From contig JAMXDE010000043.1 in the NCBI GenBank assembly GCA_026770025.1, forward strand, positions 62,001 through 126,000: a DNA stretch of 64,000 nt, written 5' to 3'. The notes under the pieces are model-generated. The model saw nothing but the letters and a program-made list of their open reading frames with translations. It searched no databases and was not told the DNA's origin. Below are positions 46,252 through 56,900 of this stretch, one piece after another. The DNA comes from Craspedostauros australis. Its lineage: Eukaryota > Bacillariophyta > Bacillariophyceae > Mastogloiales > Achnanthaceae. The translations under genes and the position numbers were made by a program. How positions within the stretch are numbered: position 1 is the stretch's first letter; the number at the start of each line of letters is the position of its first letter.

Positions 46252-47383
46252 ATGTTCGACAGCTTCACACCCATCATCGGATTCCGAGGCGGATCCATCA
46301 TCAGGATGTCCGCCGCGACCCTTCTCCTCTTCAACGGCGACATCATGGGAGCATCCGGAATCTTTTCCACCACGGCGCTCAACCCCAAGAAAGTGCTCAC
46401 CGACGGGACGCAGATATAGAAGCCAGTCTTCATCTCATCTTTCCTTGTGACGTCATCCTGGATGTTCGGGACCGCCGCCACGATCAACTCCCCGGAGGCG
46501 CGCGTCCCAGCCCCATCCACCCTTGCATTCACCCTGGGAGGACTGCTTGTCGGTTTCGGTACGAAGCTCTCCATCGGACGCGCATCGATCCGCGGCGTCT
46601 GCAGACTGGGACTCCGCAGTGCGTGCTTGTTGGCGGCCGTCCTCACCTTCATGTCGTCGGCCATCGCCACGGCGTACATCACATCATCCGAGGTTGCGTG
46701 GTCATCCATGGCGCAGGCGCTGCGGACCTCGTCGAACAATTCGAATGCTTCGGAACCGACGACGGGCTTCGTGTTCACCTCCCTGTTCGTCGCGCCCACG
46801 ATGCTGGCATCGACGAGGCTGGCATTGCGCAAGGACACAGCTGCCGATGGACAGCAAAGCAAAAACTCCATCGCTGCCATTTCCAGATCCATGTTCGCGG
46901 ACGGTTTGGCCATCAGCCAGATGGTGCTCAAGACCAAGCTCTACGGATTCCTGGATGTTGTCGTTGGGATCGAGAAGGGAGATTGGGACCCCACCCTTGC
47001 CACTGTCCTGACTGGCACGCTACTCGTGAGTACGGTGCCATACGAATTCGTGAAAGCGCACGGGATGTGCAACCTGAGCGTCGCGCAGGAGCGCTCCTGC
47101 GCCACTCTTGCACCAACACCGCCCAATGCTATCTCCGCCGATGCTTCCAAAGACGCACCCGCTGCGAAAGTCCATGTTCTCTCTGGCAAGACCATCGACG
47201 GCAAGCTCGTCGCTGGCGCTGCGATGTTCGGAATGGGGTGGGGTATTAGCCTGTACTGTCCCGGGGCCCGCGCTGTTCCTTGCAGCGATAGGAGACACGT
47301 CGATGGTGTATTTCTGGGTACCTGCCGACATCGTTGGGGCATACGCTGCACAGAAGCTCAAGGAATCCAGTTGGCTTCCATAA
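46252..47383 (+). pseudogene. YeeE/YedE-type membrane transporter pseudogene
   Basis: The translated region resembles the YeeE/YedE (DUF395/DUF6691) family of multi-pass proteins, bacterial members of which import thiosulfate. Recognisable blocks are FTPIIGFRGGSII, LLLFNGDIMGASGI, LLVGFGTKL...GVCRLG, LAAVLTFMSSAIAT, and GKLVAGAAMFGMGWGISLYC followed by PGPALFLAAIGD in another frame. Three faults mark it as dead. There is an in-frame TAG at 46417-46419. A +1 change in the G/C run near 47266 moves the CPGPAL segment out of frame. The family's GNGCTSGHG motif, whose Cys matters for transport, reads SIGRASIRG here. With the shift, the whole region spans about 377 codons, normal for a fused two-half member. 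A sequencing error could explain the frameshift but not the other two. Confidence 0.75.
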
Positions 47384-47677
47384 ATGGTGTGCGCAAAGGG
47401 GTTGTCGCCGTCAGCTCTGTTGCGTGCTTACAGATGGGGCGCCCCGATTACGTTGTAGAGAGAGGAACAATGCTCTCGAGAATGTACGATGCATAATCGG
47501 TATTGTTAGAGTATATCATTTACCGTCTCCAATTCATGGTCTTTCCTCCAATTTAAATCCGAGGCGCTGTTGGCGTATCCTCAATGTTGCCAATCGCTCT
47601 GTTTGGGAATTCTGGCTTTGCTCGGACGCAAACATCGAAGGCCCCAGCATGTAGACTTCCACTGCCAAAGTGGATGC
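47384..47677. other. Short gap between convergent genes
   Basis: This 294-bp gap lies between the pseudogene (+) and the 3' end of the P450 gene (-). Nothing was recognised in it. Confidence 0.5.
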
Positions 47678-49129
47678 TCAAACCTTCACCCTCTTCACAC
47701 GAAGCTTGGCATTGGCGTATTTCATCGTCATGAAGTAATCCAACTTGCCTTCCGCCACCAATTCGAACTCGTACTTCGACAAGACGCTGGGCAAGACCGA
47801 GTCGAGTTCAGCAATCGCCAACGATTGGCCAGGGCAATTGCGGTTGCCCACAGCGAATATCAGCATGCTCTGCGTCATTTCCTCTGTCGGATTCTCCCAT
47901 CGACCAGGTTTGAACTGAGTAGCATCTTCGAACACCATCTCGTCTCTGTGGGCCGTGATCTGTGGAAGGATGATGGTGGCACCTTTCGGGATCTTGACCT
48001 TGTGATTGGAAGGCTCATCAACCAAGATGAAGTCGCGGTTGGCGAGACGAGCAGACCCTATGGCAAAAACGGGGGTCACTCGTTGAGATTCGGTGATCAC
48101 GCGCTTGAGATGATCCTTGGATTGTGCCGGACCATCCTGCAACAACGATTGTTGCAGGTCTCTCATCTCCTTGGGATGTTTGGCCAGCAACACGAGGGTG
48201 TTGGCAAGAGTGTGTCCTGTCGTTTCAAAACCGGCAATGAGCAAGATAAGCAGCTCCGCAATCTTCTCTTTCTCGGACATACTGTACGGGTTTGATTCAA
48301 TCACCTTGATCAACGTGGTATGTTCCGATTTGTTGGGATTCTCGCGATAGGCCGTCAAGACCTTCTTCGCAAAGTCGTGCAAAGCGGAGCAGGATTTGCG
48401 CGCCACCCAGACCTCTGGGATCATGAAGCCGAATACTTTCCGCAAAGGATTGACGGCTTGACTGATGGCGAACTCACGTGCAGCCACCTCGAAATTGGAT
48501 GTGAACAGATCGAAGTCTTCGGGAGTCGATTCGTATTCGAAGGCTGCCTCCATGAGGGATTTGAACACGATCTTTGGCAACTCCGTGGATGGATCGAACG
48601 TGGCGTCGGTGTCTGCCAGCTTCTCGAGGAAATCAGTTTCCCATTGCTTGGCGTACTTCGTGCAAATGGAATTCATCCGACTGACTTCGCGAGAGGAAAA
48701 CGAATGCGCAACTGCCTTCTTCATTTTCTTGAAACGCAGGTCGAGCGTTGGACGTGTCCCCATTTGTTTGTGTCCAACCATACCATCGAAGCCTGTGTAT
48801 ATGGCCATCGGCTTGTCAGTCGTCTTGTCGAGCAGAACTTCACGTTGATCCTTCGCGGAGCAGAGGACATACATGCCACCAGGGAGGGGGATGTTGTGCT
48901 GGAAGATAGACGATCCCAAAGATTCTCGAAGCTGGACATGCCAATAAGGTGCTTCGGATGACGTTAGCATCTTGATAGACTCCATGATCCCAACAGGGCT
49001 CTTCACGGGAGCATCCTTGGCGGGTGGTCTACTCAAGGCGACGACCAACCATCCGATGGCAAGCGCCAGCGGGAGAAGAAGCACCGATGTGATGTTGTCT
49101 CGCAATTCCGTCGTAATGTCGAAGTCCAT
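47678..49129 (-). CDS. Cytochrome P450 monooxygenase
   Basis: This 483-residue single-exon P450 has all core motifs. The I-helix oxygen-binding segment is IAGFETTGHTL. The K-helix ExxR is ESQR. FKPGRW is the PERF-type segment. The haem loop is FAVGNRNCPG, with Cys432 as thiolate ligand. An N-terminal hydrophobic anchor (SVLLLPLALAIGWLVVAL) suggests attachment to the ER or a plastid membrane. I chose the ATG at 49129 (MDFDITTEL). The open frame continues upstream to 49453, but that part is a poly-Thr stretch from an ACGACC simple repeat, preceded by translation of a dispersed repeat (49375-49418). With this start the length is typical for a P450. The substrate cannot be told from sequence; sterol, carotenoid or fatty-acid oxidation are all possible. 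It runs convergent to the YeeE/YedE-like pseudogene. Confidence 0.92.
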   Translation of the reverse strand: MDFDITTELRDNITSVLLLPLALAIGWLVVALSRPPAKDAPVKSPVGIMESIKMLTSSEAPYWHVQLRESLGSSIFQHNIPLPGGMYVLCSAKDQREVLLDKTTDKPMAIYTGFDGMVGHKQMGTRPTLDLRFKKMKKAVAHSFSSREVSRMNSICTKYAKQWETDFLEKLADTDATFDPSTELPKIVFKSLMEAAFEYESTPEDFDLFTSNFEVAAREFAISQAVNPLRKVFGFMIPEVWVARKSCSALHDFAKKVLTAYRENPNKSEHTTLIKVIESNPYSMSEKEKIAELLILLIAGFETTGHTLANTLVLLAKHPKEMRDLQQSLLQDGPAQSKDHLKRVITESQRVTPVFAIGSARLANRDFILVDEPSNHKVKIPKGATIILPQITAHRDEMVFEDATQFKPGRWENPTEEMTQSMLIFAVGNRNCPGQSLAIAELDSVLPSVLSKYEFELVAEGKLDYFMTMKYANAKLRVKRVKV

Positions 49130-49215
49130 CGTGGTCGTAGTCATTGTTATCGTGGTCGTTATTATCGTGGTCGTGGTCGTGGTCGTGGTCGTTGTCGTTG
49201 TCGAGATTGTGGGGA
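49130..49215. repeat. Imperfect GTC/GTGGTC simple repeat upstream of P450
   Basis: This GTGGTC-type tract with GTTATC variants reads as ACG/ACC on the coding strand and encodes the unlikely poly-Thr extension of the P450 frame. It most likely lies in the 5' leader. Confidence 0.75.
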
Positions 49216-49374
49216 TGATCTTGCTCTTGTTTTTCTTGTTGTTCGATTTATGAGATGGTGTGGAGAATGTGAATGATTTCCGGAATGTGTGGGCGACAGA
49301 GAGGTGGCTGGAGGAAGCGGCGCACTGTTGCAGCCAGCAGATCACGAAAGTCGGGATAACGCAAGACATGATTA

Positions 49375-50327
49375 CTCTTTTCTTCTCTCCCACTGGTCCC
49401 GTTGCGACCAACGATAACTCTTTTCTGTGAGAGTCTGTGCCAGATGGAGACACAGAGAATTCATGAGGTCATTCTGCTGTTGTGGAGAAGCCAGACACAG
49501 CTGTGCCAAACTGACGTCGGCCAGACAATGACATTTTCTTCTCTCTCACTGGTCCCGTTGTGACCAACGATGACAGTTGCAGTTCAACCAAGAACCGACT
49601 TCTTTCCTTCTTAGAGTGTCCCGTGTCATTTCTTGAAATTGCTGTTGGCGCGCAATTGCCCAAACCCGACAACGGAAAGACATTTCCTTGTCCCCCCTCT
49701 TTTCTGTCACGAACCATTCCCGGTTCCCATGCTACGGTTCATCTAACCAATCAACATACGTGGGAACTATAGGCTCCCCAGATCCTGTCAGATGGGCTTC
49801 ACCTGGATTCCTTTCCACTGCCACGACATCCGCTGACTATGCCGGCTCTGTCGTGGACAATCCAAGCTGCTTCAACCTCAGCAATGAAATCCTGACGCAA
49901 GTCCAAGCCGCTGACACCTGCTGCATTGCTCCTATCGCTTCAACCACTGCTGAACCCACAAGACCATCTGCATGACGTCATCAGCAATCAAGAGGAGAAG
50001 GATTGAGGGAAAGTGCAGTCTCTTCTCAGCACTGAACCATGAGGATCAGTGCAGAGCCGTGTCAATACATTGAACATCGTTTCTTCATCCTGCCTACGAC
50101 GACACTAACCCATAATACACAAGTTCAGAATAGTACAACACTACTACTCTATTCATCATTACAATTTCTAATAGCCAACGGCGTTTAAGCCCAGTGAACT
50201 GCATCAATCGGTCTTCATCTGAAGCCGGCAGTCCACAAGGCCTTCTTCGGTTCGTCTACGAGACGTACACGAATTCCATCTAATGATCTTTTCTTCTCTC
50301 CCGCTGGTCCTCCCTGTTGTCACCAAC
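49375..50327. repeat. Three diverged copies of a ~43-bp motif
   Basis: Copies at 49375-49418, 49532-49574 and 50286-50327 share the core TTTTCTTCTCTC, then ACTGGTCCCGTTG (changed in the third copy), then ACCAAC. Copies two and three also resemble each other for some 60 bp downstream. The cluster overlaps the other dispersed repeat at 50018-50285, so it may all be debris of one element. Confidence 0.65.
50018..50285 (+). repeat. Dispersed repeat, related to 37166-37430
   Basis: Same order of short shared blocks as at 37166-37430; see that entry. Confidence 0.65.
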
Positions 50328-50631
50328 AAAAGGGGGCTTCCGCATTCAGCTCCCTCGGGTCCTGTGTCATGTCACAGTTCCCATTGACTCTCAAGTAGTG
50401 AAACTGCACAGCACTGTTTCGTGGCAGAATCCTGTTTGGATTAACTCGAGCAATATTGAGTCTGTGCCATGACTAAGGTATCTAATGCGACATGTTCGCT
50501 TCGACTCCTCAAGAACATCACATTTTGGTGGCGTCCATGTCAACACATCATCTCCTTCCAGTTTTCATTGCTGCATGATGGGTTTCCTCCCTGCTAGACT
50601 TGGGTCTACACTTTCTGTTAGCTCCATTCTT

Positions 50632-51391
50632 TGTCAGGATGTGCATATGTGTATGTGCATCGTTCACCCGTTATCCTCTTATACTCATGTACGGACAGTA
50701 CAACTACATTCGTGTCGTGAGTGATCTGTGATTGATCGAAATCACATCGCGAAATCGGACACACAAAAACAATCAGCATTTCGGAAGGAAATTTGTAAAC
50801 AATGATTTCTGAGAGTATCAGGAATCCCGTCCATCCATCAACCAACTGAAATGTATGGTATCAAGAAAGGCTCGATGCGTTTCCCAACTAAACCTCAAAT
50901 GACGATATCCTCGCCAGACCACTGCATCATCAATGGAATATGGAATCTGAAGGTCTGTGGAAGGTGACAGCTGACATCAACAGGATGTCATCGTGTCACC
51001 ACATTGACATCTGTCTCCACATCAGATCAAGAAGGTGAAGATTCAAAGACCAAGAGACATCAAGATCATGGATATACAAGGAAGAGTTCAGACAAGACAT
51101 TGATGATTACGTGTGGAGTAGTGAGCCAGTAGAGGACGAGATGACAGAGTATGTTTCAAATATGGAGTACATATCAAGTACAGAATATTGCATGGTACAA
51201 ACACTCAACGTTGAGAGAGAATAGAAGCAACAGCAAGAGAGCATCTCGCATGTCAACTCATAGAAAGGCACATCAACAGAAGAGACCAAGAGCATCGGAG
51301 TGACAACGTAATGAAATAGCAAACAGAATTGTAAACAACCAACACCATCTTCAGCAGTTGCAAGAGTATCTGTGAGCAGAACTTGCCCACA
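50632..51391 (+). mobile_element. Solo copia-family LTR with target duplication
   Basis: This 760-bp segment is related along its whole length to the LTR at 23512-24300 and lies in the same orientation. It starts TGTCAGG and ends CCCACA. ATTCTT occurs immediately before it (50626-50631) and immediately after it (51392-51397), a 5- to 6-bp target duplication. No internal region is present, which is the usual product of LTR-LTR recombination. It is diverged from the other copies and therefore old. Confidence 0.8.
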
Positions 51392-51622
51392 ATTCTTCTA
51401 CCTTCATCTTGCCATTACATGCTCACTCATTCTCTGTGCACTAGCTAATTTCCAAATCATGCCCATGGTTCTAGATTCTTGGAACACTCTCCCTGAGAGG
51501 TAGGCTATGGAGCAAGCCCATTGTAGATTTGTGAAGGCTGTCACCAAGCTTTTGCAGAATATATGCAGGGTCTGGATTATGCCGGCACCATTCTTCTGTA
51601 GCACTACAGCAACATCGTTGCA

Positions 51623-53435
51623 TTGGGCTGCCATGTGCTGGAGATGCGGCAGCTCTATCTTGGTCCGTTGGGTCCTCCTCCTCTGTACACCCATCGAAAC
51701 ATCGCCATTGCAGAATTGGTGTACACTGAATCCGTGCCATGTTTCCGCTTCCAAGAATGCTACCTGCAATGCTTGGCCAAACATCTCTGGCCAAAGTTCC
51801 AGGCAGTGTCCGGTGAGAATGACCCTGCTTGCATTCAAGTGAAGAACAGATACACCCTATCGTACGAAATGGGATTGCTTGTGATGCTGCGCCATCTTGT
51901 GCATCGTGAACGATTGGGCGACATGGAGGATAGATTCAGCATGGACAGCATCTGCATATCCAACATTCTCCATACTTTCTACACTTTCTTCTACACCATC
52001 TCCAGGCCATGCCTGGGCAATATTGGTTTGTTCCATCCTTGTTTCCCTCAATATGCACAGAATAACCAGCATCTCACCCACAGCTTGGTAGATGATGTGT
52101 TCACTTACATTTGTTGGAAATCCGGGGTATAGATACTGTAGTTTAATGTTTATCAAACTGTACCGTTTTAGAACTGTGAGAACAACACATTCATTTCTCA
52201 AATCCTTGACTCGTTTGTCCATGATGCTGATGGCCTCTTGTAGTTGCCCCTCACAATCATCATTGCAAACTCTCTCCATCATGCACAGCTTATTGCTCAT
52301 GACAGGTGCATTTCACCATGCTGGTCTGTTGAGGTATCCATCTACACTCCTTGGGATGCATGCATGCCGATGCTCGATTCACTCTTCTTCTCATCAGGCA
52401 TCCATCATTCATTCAGTACACTCTTCCGTGTTGTTCACTCACTCTTCTCACATGTTCACCGACAATCACACTTGGTCAGAACATGGAGTTCTGGCACGAT
52501 CAGTCCAGTCCTTCGATGTTGTTCCAGTCCGCGCTTTGTTCTCCTTTGCTGGTTCTCTGTCAGTCACGTAATCATGTTCTGGGTTCCGAGCGACTCAACT
52601 GTGATAGCGCTTGCGCATAGATGTTTCAGGTCAACCGGTTTACACTCATGCTTGGAACACTTCGGTGTTCCAGTCTCCCTTTCACATCCATCATTCGCCA
52701 TGCTAGTTCGTCAATCCCCTCAAAACATGTCACATCATTAGTCTGTCCTTCATCCGTCATACTCTTGACACACAGAGGAGGAGGTCCACAATCGACTTGG
52801 GAGTGTGTCCGACTTTGGTAGATCGGTCAGTCTATTTTTGGTATTATGGGAGGTGCGGCAATCTAGGATAACACGACATAGTTGCACCCTCGATTCCTGA
52901 CATACATTGATGGTACTTTCTGGAAAATGTGTCATCCCACAGAGAATCAAAGTGACCTATACTCTGGTTGCAAACACAGGCATGGCTTCCACCATCAGGG
53001 CATCATCGTGCCAGATGGCTTGCTCATCCACTACTTTGGGTTGATTACAGGTAGACATGGTGACGGATACATGTTCTCCAAAAGCCGTATGGAGGAGGAC
53101 CTTGAAGCGTTGATGCCCATGGATGACAACAATCCACCTTTCTGTCTATACGGTGATCCTGTGTATCCCAAATTGCCAGAGGTGCAGTGTAATGCAGACA
53201 TAGCATTGGGATGCATCTGTGTTGAGTGGGAGTTCAAGGAGATCACCAAGATTTCCCTTTGGTGACTGTCCGCAGTGCCAACAAGACTATTCAGAATATT
53301 GACACACACATTCACTATGTCGTTGTCTTTCTCCCCAACATTCATTGCACCATGAACGGAAATGAGCAGCCCACGAGATACCTTTCTCGCAAGCTCACAT
53401 TCGAAGAGTTCATCAATCTCATTCCGTGAGAACAC
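51623..53435 (+). pseudogene. Degenerate DDE_Tnp_4 (Harbinger-like) transposase
   Basis: Two blocks of a decayed DNA-transposon gene are recognisable. The first (51623-52132) holds the N-terminal helical region (CFRFQECYLQCLAKHLWPKF, then LLVMLRHLVHRERLGDME). The second (52881-53265) begins at the catalytic block YIDGTFWKMCHP and continues through QSDLYSGCKHRHGFHHQGII, PDGLLIHYFG, GRHGDGYMFSKS and the second-Asp block LYGDPVYP to VEWEFKEI. The rest follows in another frame to 53429, so there is a frameshift near 53230. About 750 bp without similarity separate the blocks. It belongs to the IS5-like DDE superfamily but is a different lineage from the Harbinger elements at 58.7-64 kb. No terminal repeats were located; the left side abuts the solo LTR. 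Confidence 0.7.
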
Positions 53436-53640
53436 AGAGAGATGGACGGAGGTGGTGTGGTTTCATGCAACGCGTATTACATGTTGGGAATCACAGATAC
53501 TATGAAACTGTGTGAAGAACAGCTGCATGTCAGTGGCACACTAGGTGAAGAGAATTGTATAAGTGGAACAGTGTATGAATACAAAAATGGAGATGGAAAT
53601 TGTGTGACAAGATGGAAATCTTGGTCTCATAATCTGCCAT

Positions 53641-53730
53641 CGAGAACAACAAACGAGAACAACAAACGAGAACAACAAACGAGAACAACAAACGAGAACA
53701 ACAAACGAGAACAACAACAACAACAACAAA
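53641..53730. repeat. 13-bp tandem repeat
   Basis: About five copies of GAGAACAACAAAC pass into an ACA trinucleotide run. Confidence 0.9.
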
Positions 53731-53954
53731 ATAAAGCACAATTTGTGTGAAACAAGGACTCTCAATTTACGCCAAGTGGATTTCTTAACACTCCTGTGCA
53801 AGTTGGCTTCAGGCCACACATCTGGATCCAGTGGTGCATGCAGTTCCGTGCTGGCTGACATCCTTGCCTTGTTCAAGCAGGCAGCAAGGATCTGGTGAAG
53901 ATGGATGCCCAGCATGTCAGTCAGCCAATTGATGAAGTGGTTCTGCTTCATGCT

Positions 53955-56900
53955 TCACAGAGATGAGGAGGGCTGGAAGTGGCCAAAACTGCAGCTGTCA
54001 TCATTGCTTTGGCTCATTGTGCTGTTGTGGAATGTTGTTCGTATTTCATGGTCGCCAAGGTCATTTTGTTGTTGTAGTTGCTGCTGCTGCTGTTGTGAGC
54101 ATTGATTCTCGTCTTGGAGCCAAGGTCGACCTTGCGATCTGCGAGTATCGCCAACATCGGGACGGCTGGTCTGCCCTTCTTTTGCTGTGGCCAGGCTGGC
54201 CTGATGCACAATGTCGTCAGCTACATGTGCGCCATTTCTGGCCATGCCATTGCTGTCCACGCCAGTGGTGCTTGTGTCAGTGTTGCTGGCGCCTACACCA
54301 CCACTATGGTAACTGCTTTCATGAGTGCTGTGCACATCGGAATCCGATGGATTGGATGTTTGACTGGTGGAGGAAATCTCATCCACAACATCGTCTCTTT
54401 CAGCAGCGTCGGTGTTTGCGCTACTTCTTTTGGAGTCCTTGTCGTCCGAGCGATTGGCGTAGATCTTTCTCGACGATGTCGCGGACGCCAACCAGAACGT
54501 CTTCATCAGCCCCTTTCCTTTTGCGTGGACCTCGTCCTCACGTTCTGTCAGCCAATGCGACTTGCAGGCATCCCTCAGTAATGCTGCGGTCGCCTCTGAC
54601 ACTTGGATGCGGTTCTTGTGCGATGTTGATTCCATACGTGCTGCTGTGTTCACCGTGTCACCGAACAGCTGGAATCTCGTCTTTTCACCTCTCAGCACAC
54701 CGGCCGTCACCTGACCGCTGTGCATGCCGACGCGCAACTGCAGATCGCCTGTGTCAGGACCCAAGCGGCTTTCCAACATCCGTGTCTGTGCACGAACCTG
54801 CGTCATGCAATCGCGGGCGAATCTGCACATTCGCACGGCATGGTCGAACTGTGGATCTGGAAGACCGGTCACGGCCATGTAAGAGTCGGAGATTGTTTCC
54901 ACTTTGAACACGCCGCGCTTTCTCGCGATCGCATCCATGGTTTGGAATACGCATTCGAGCAACGTGAAGACCTGATCAAGACGAGCAGATCATATGTGCA
55001 TACGCACGAGTACCGTACAATCCCGGTGTGTTGTTGGCAATCATACGAGGGTGTGCGGCACAACATCGTAAGGATGGACGGGTTAGGCGAAACAAACGGC
55101 GAGATTGATTGTGTGTGAGAGAGTAGAGTAGCGCAGATTACGAGTACTTCGAGAGCGGAGTAGAGTCTTTCCTTCCTCCCTTCCTTTCACATGTATGTGG
55201 CGGTTGTATCTGCACGATCGTGCTATTGCAAGTCTCGCGCTACCATTGTCATCATCAGAACAATCAGCATCATCACTATCGTCATGGATCAATCATGAAA
55301 GGGACACGCCTTCCGCGTCCATAGCAACTCACATGTTCTGGATCCCGCTCAGAGCTCCAAGCACTGAATCCGGATATGTCCGCAAAGCAAACGGTGCACC
55401 TTAGGAAGAGGTCGGCAATCGGCGTTTCGTTCAGCAGCACCTTCATATATTCTTCATCACGAGCGCCTACTCTGGACTTGCCCTTCCCATCCCCGCTCGC
55501 GCGAAGATCCTGGTTCGATGCCTTGTGGCGAAGCTGTCGCTGGCTCTTCAGACCGCGAAGCTGATTCCTGGGATTCAGCGGCTGATTCTGTTGGTAACCA
55601 TCGGTGCCTTTGCTAGATGCCAGTCCTTCCACGTCGCAAGACATCGCGCCGATGCTGTCATCATCAAAGCTGGTGTTGTGCATGTTCCGCATGAGGGGCG
55701 CCATCACGCGCTTGGTCCTTCGCAGGTACCCGCGTTGCATCAATTGCTTTCGGAATTGTTCCGGAAAGAGCTTCGAAATGACCTCCTGGTTCGTTTGGGA
55801 GTCGTCCCAGATCTGCTGGACCTTCCACCGGATCGCCCAATCGTAGCTGTTGAGGCAGGAGAAGAAGATGACGCAGAAGAGAAGGAAACCGAATGCATAG
55901 TACACTGGCTCGTTTGTGATGTAGTGATTCTGCAGTTGGTCGGTTGGATAGATATGCATAATGTAGGGACAAAAGCCAATATCGATGCTTGGCGCCTGGA
56001 GCGTGGAGTGGTCGCCGGTACTTCTTGAACAGATTGTGCCTTGCGTGAAGCCCGGCGTGGATTTGCGGCAGCCCCTGGTTAATATCGTCCTGCGCAGGTA
56101 CTCGTACGCACGGTCATGGTGATCGCCAACACCAACGTAGTCAGCTTGCCCTCCATTCAGCGCGAAGGAGTACGACATCAATTCGTTCGTCTTGGGGTCG
56201 ATGTTGCATTCATTTTGCAGAACGACCATGACGCTCTTCTCTACTGACATAGGTAGGATGCGCTTCAGATAGTGTTCCCACGAAATGATAGCTGCCAGAA
56301 CCCCGACCATCCTGCGCTGTGTCTTGGGCCGGTCGCTGTGCGCAGCGTCGACATCATCGTCTTCTGCGTTGGTCGGAAATGAGTCGAATATGGGATACCC
56401 GACCCACGAGGTCGGTTCGTCAGTGTAGGTGGCGTTGTACCGAGAGTAAAACAGGCCGTTATAGAGGGCGACGTATCCCTCCTTCTCGGATTCCGGCAGG
56501 ATGCTCGGTTCGTCGATGTGACCCAGAACTGCATTCCCCGTTTGCAGGACTCTCTGCATCAGATCTCTCGTGTCGGGATGGTCCAGAAGATCGAGATTGG
56601 CAAGCCAGTCGTTGAGCGGGACGTACTGCCACATTGGCAGGTACTGCCCGCTTTCACTTTGCTGCACTGCAGCGACGTTGGAATCATCGTCGATGGTCCA
56701 AAGGAAAGGAATCTGGAATGGCAACGAAGGAGCGGGGGTTGCCGATTGGTTGGACGCAGTTGCGTTGGTGCCGCTATCGCCAGAATCGCCCGGGGTTGTG
56801 GACAGATCGGATCGTTCGAAAGCTTGTGTCAACCACGATCCCTCCTCGTAGATGTAGCTCTGCTCCCATACGTTGCGTTGTTCAGTGCCATTCAGCAGAG

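Noticed and set aside
46155-46937. A 260-codon minus-strand frame opposite the YeeE/YedE-like region
   Set aside because: It carries no motif. The plus strand shows several family blocks, even though it is broken.
47570-48961. Two plus-strand frames of 241 and 213 codons opposite the P450
   Set aside because: They are shadows of the P450 gene, which carries all the expected motifs.
53442-53750. Resemblance of MDGGGVVSCN to MDAGGVVSCN in the peroxidase at 38867-40381
   Set aside because: Only ten residues align well, codon use differs throughout, and no haem motif is nearby. Coincidence is more likely than a gene copy.
53963-54907. A 314-codon plus-strand frame, rich in Cys and His
   Set aside because: It is antisense to the catalytic exon of the cyclase. 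The Cys/His richness comes from that gene's Gln/Ser/Asn codons.
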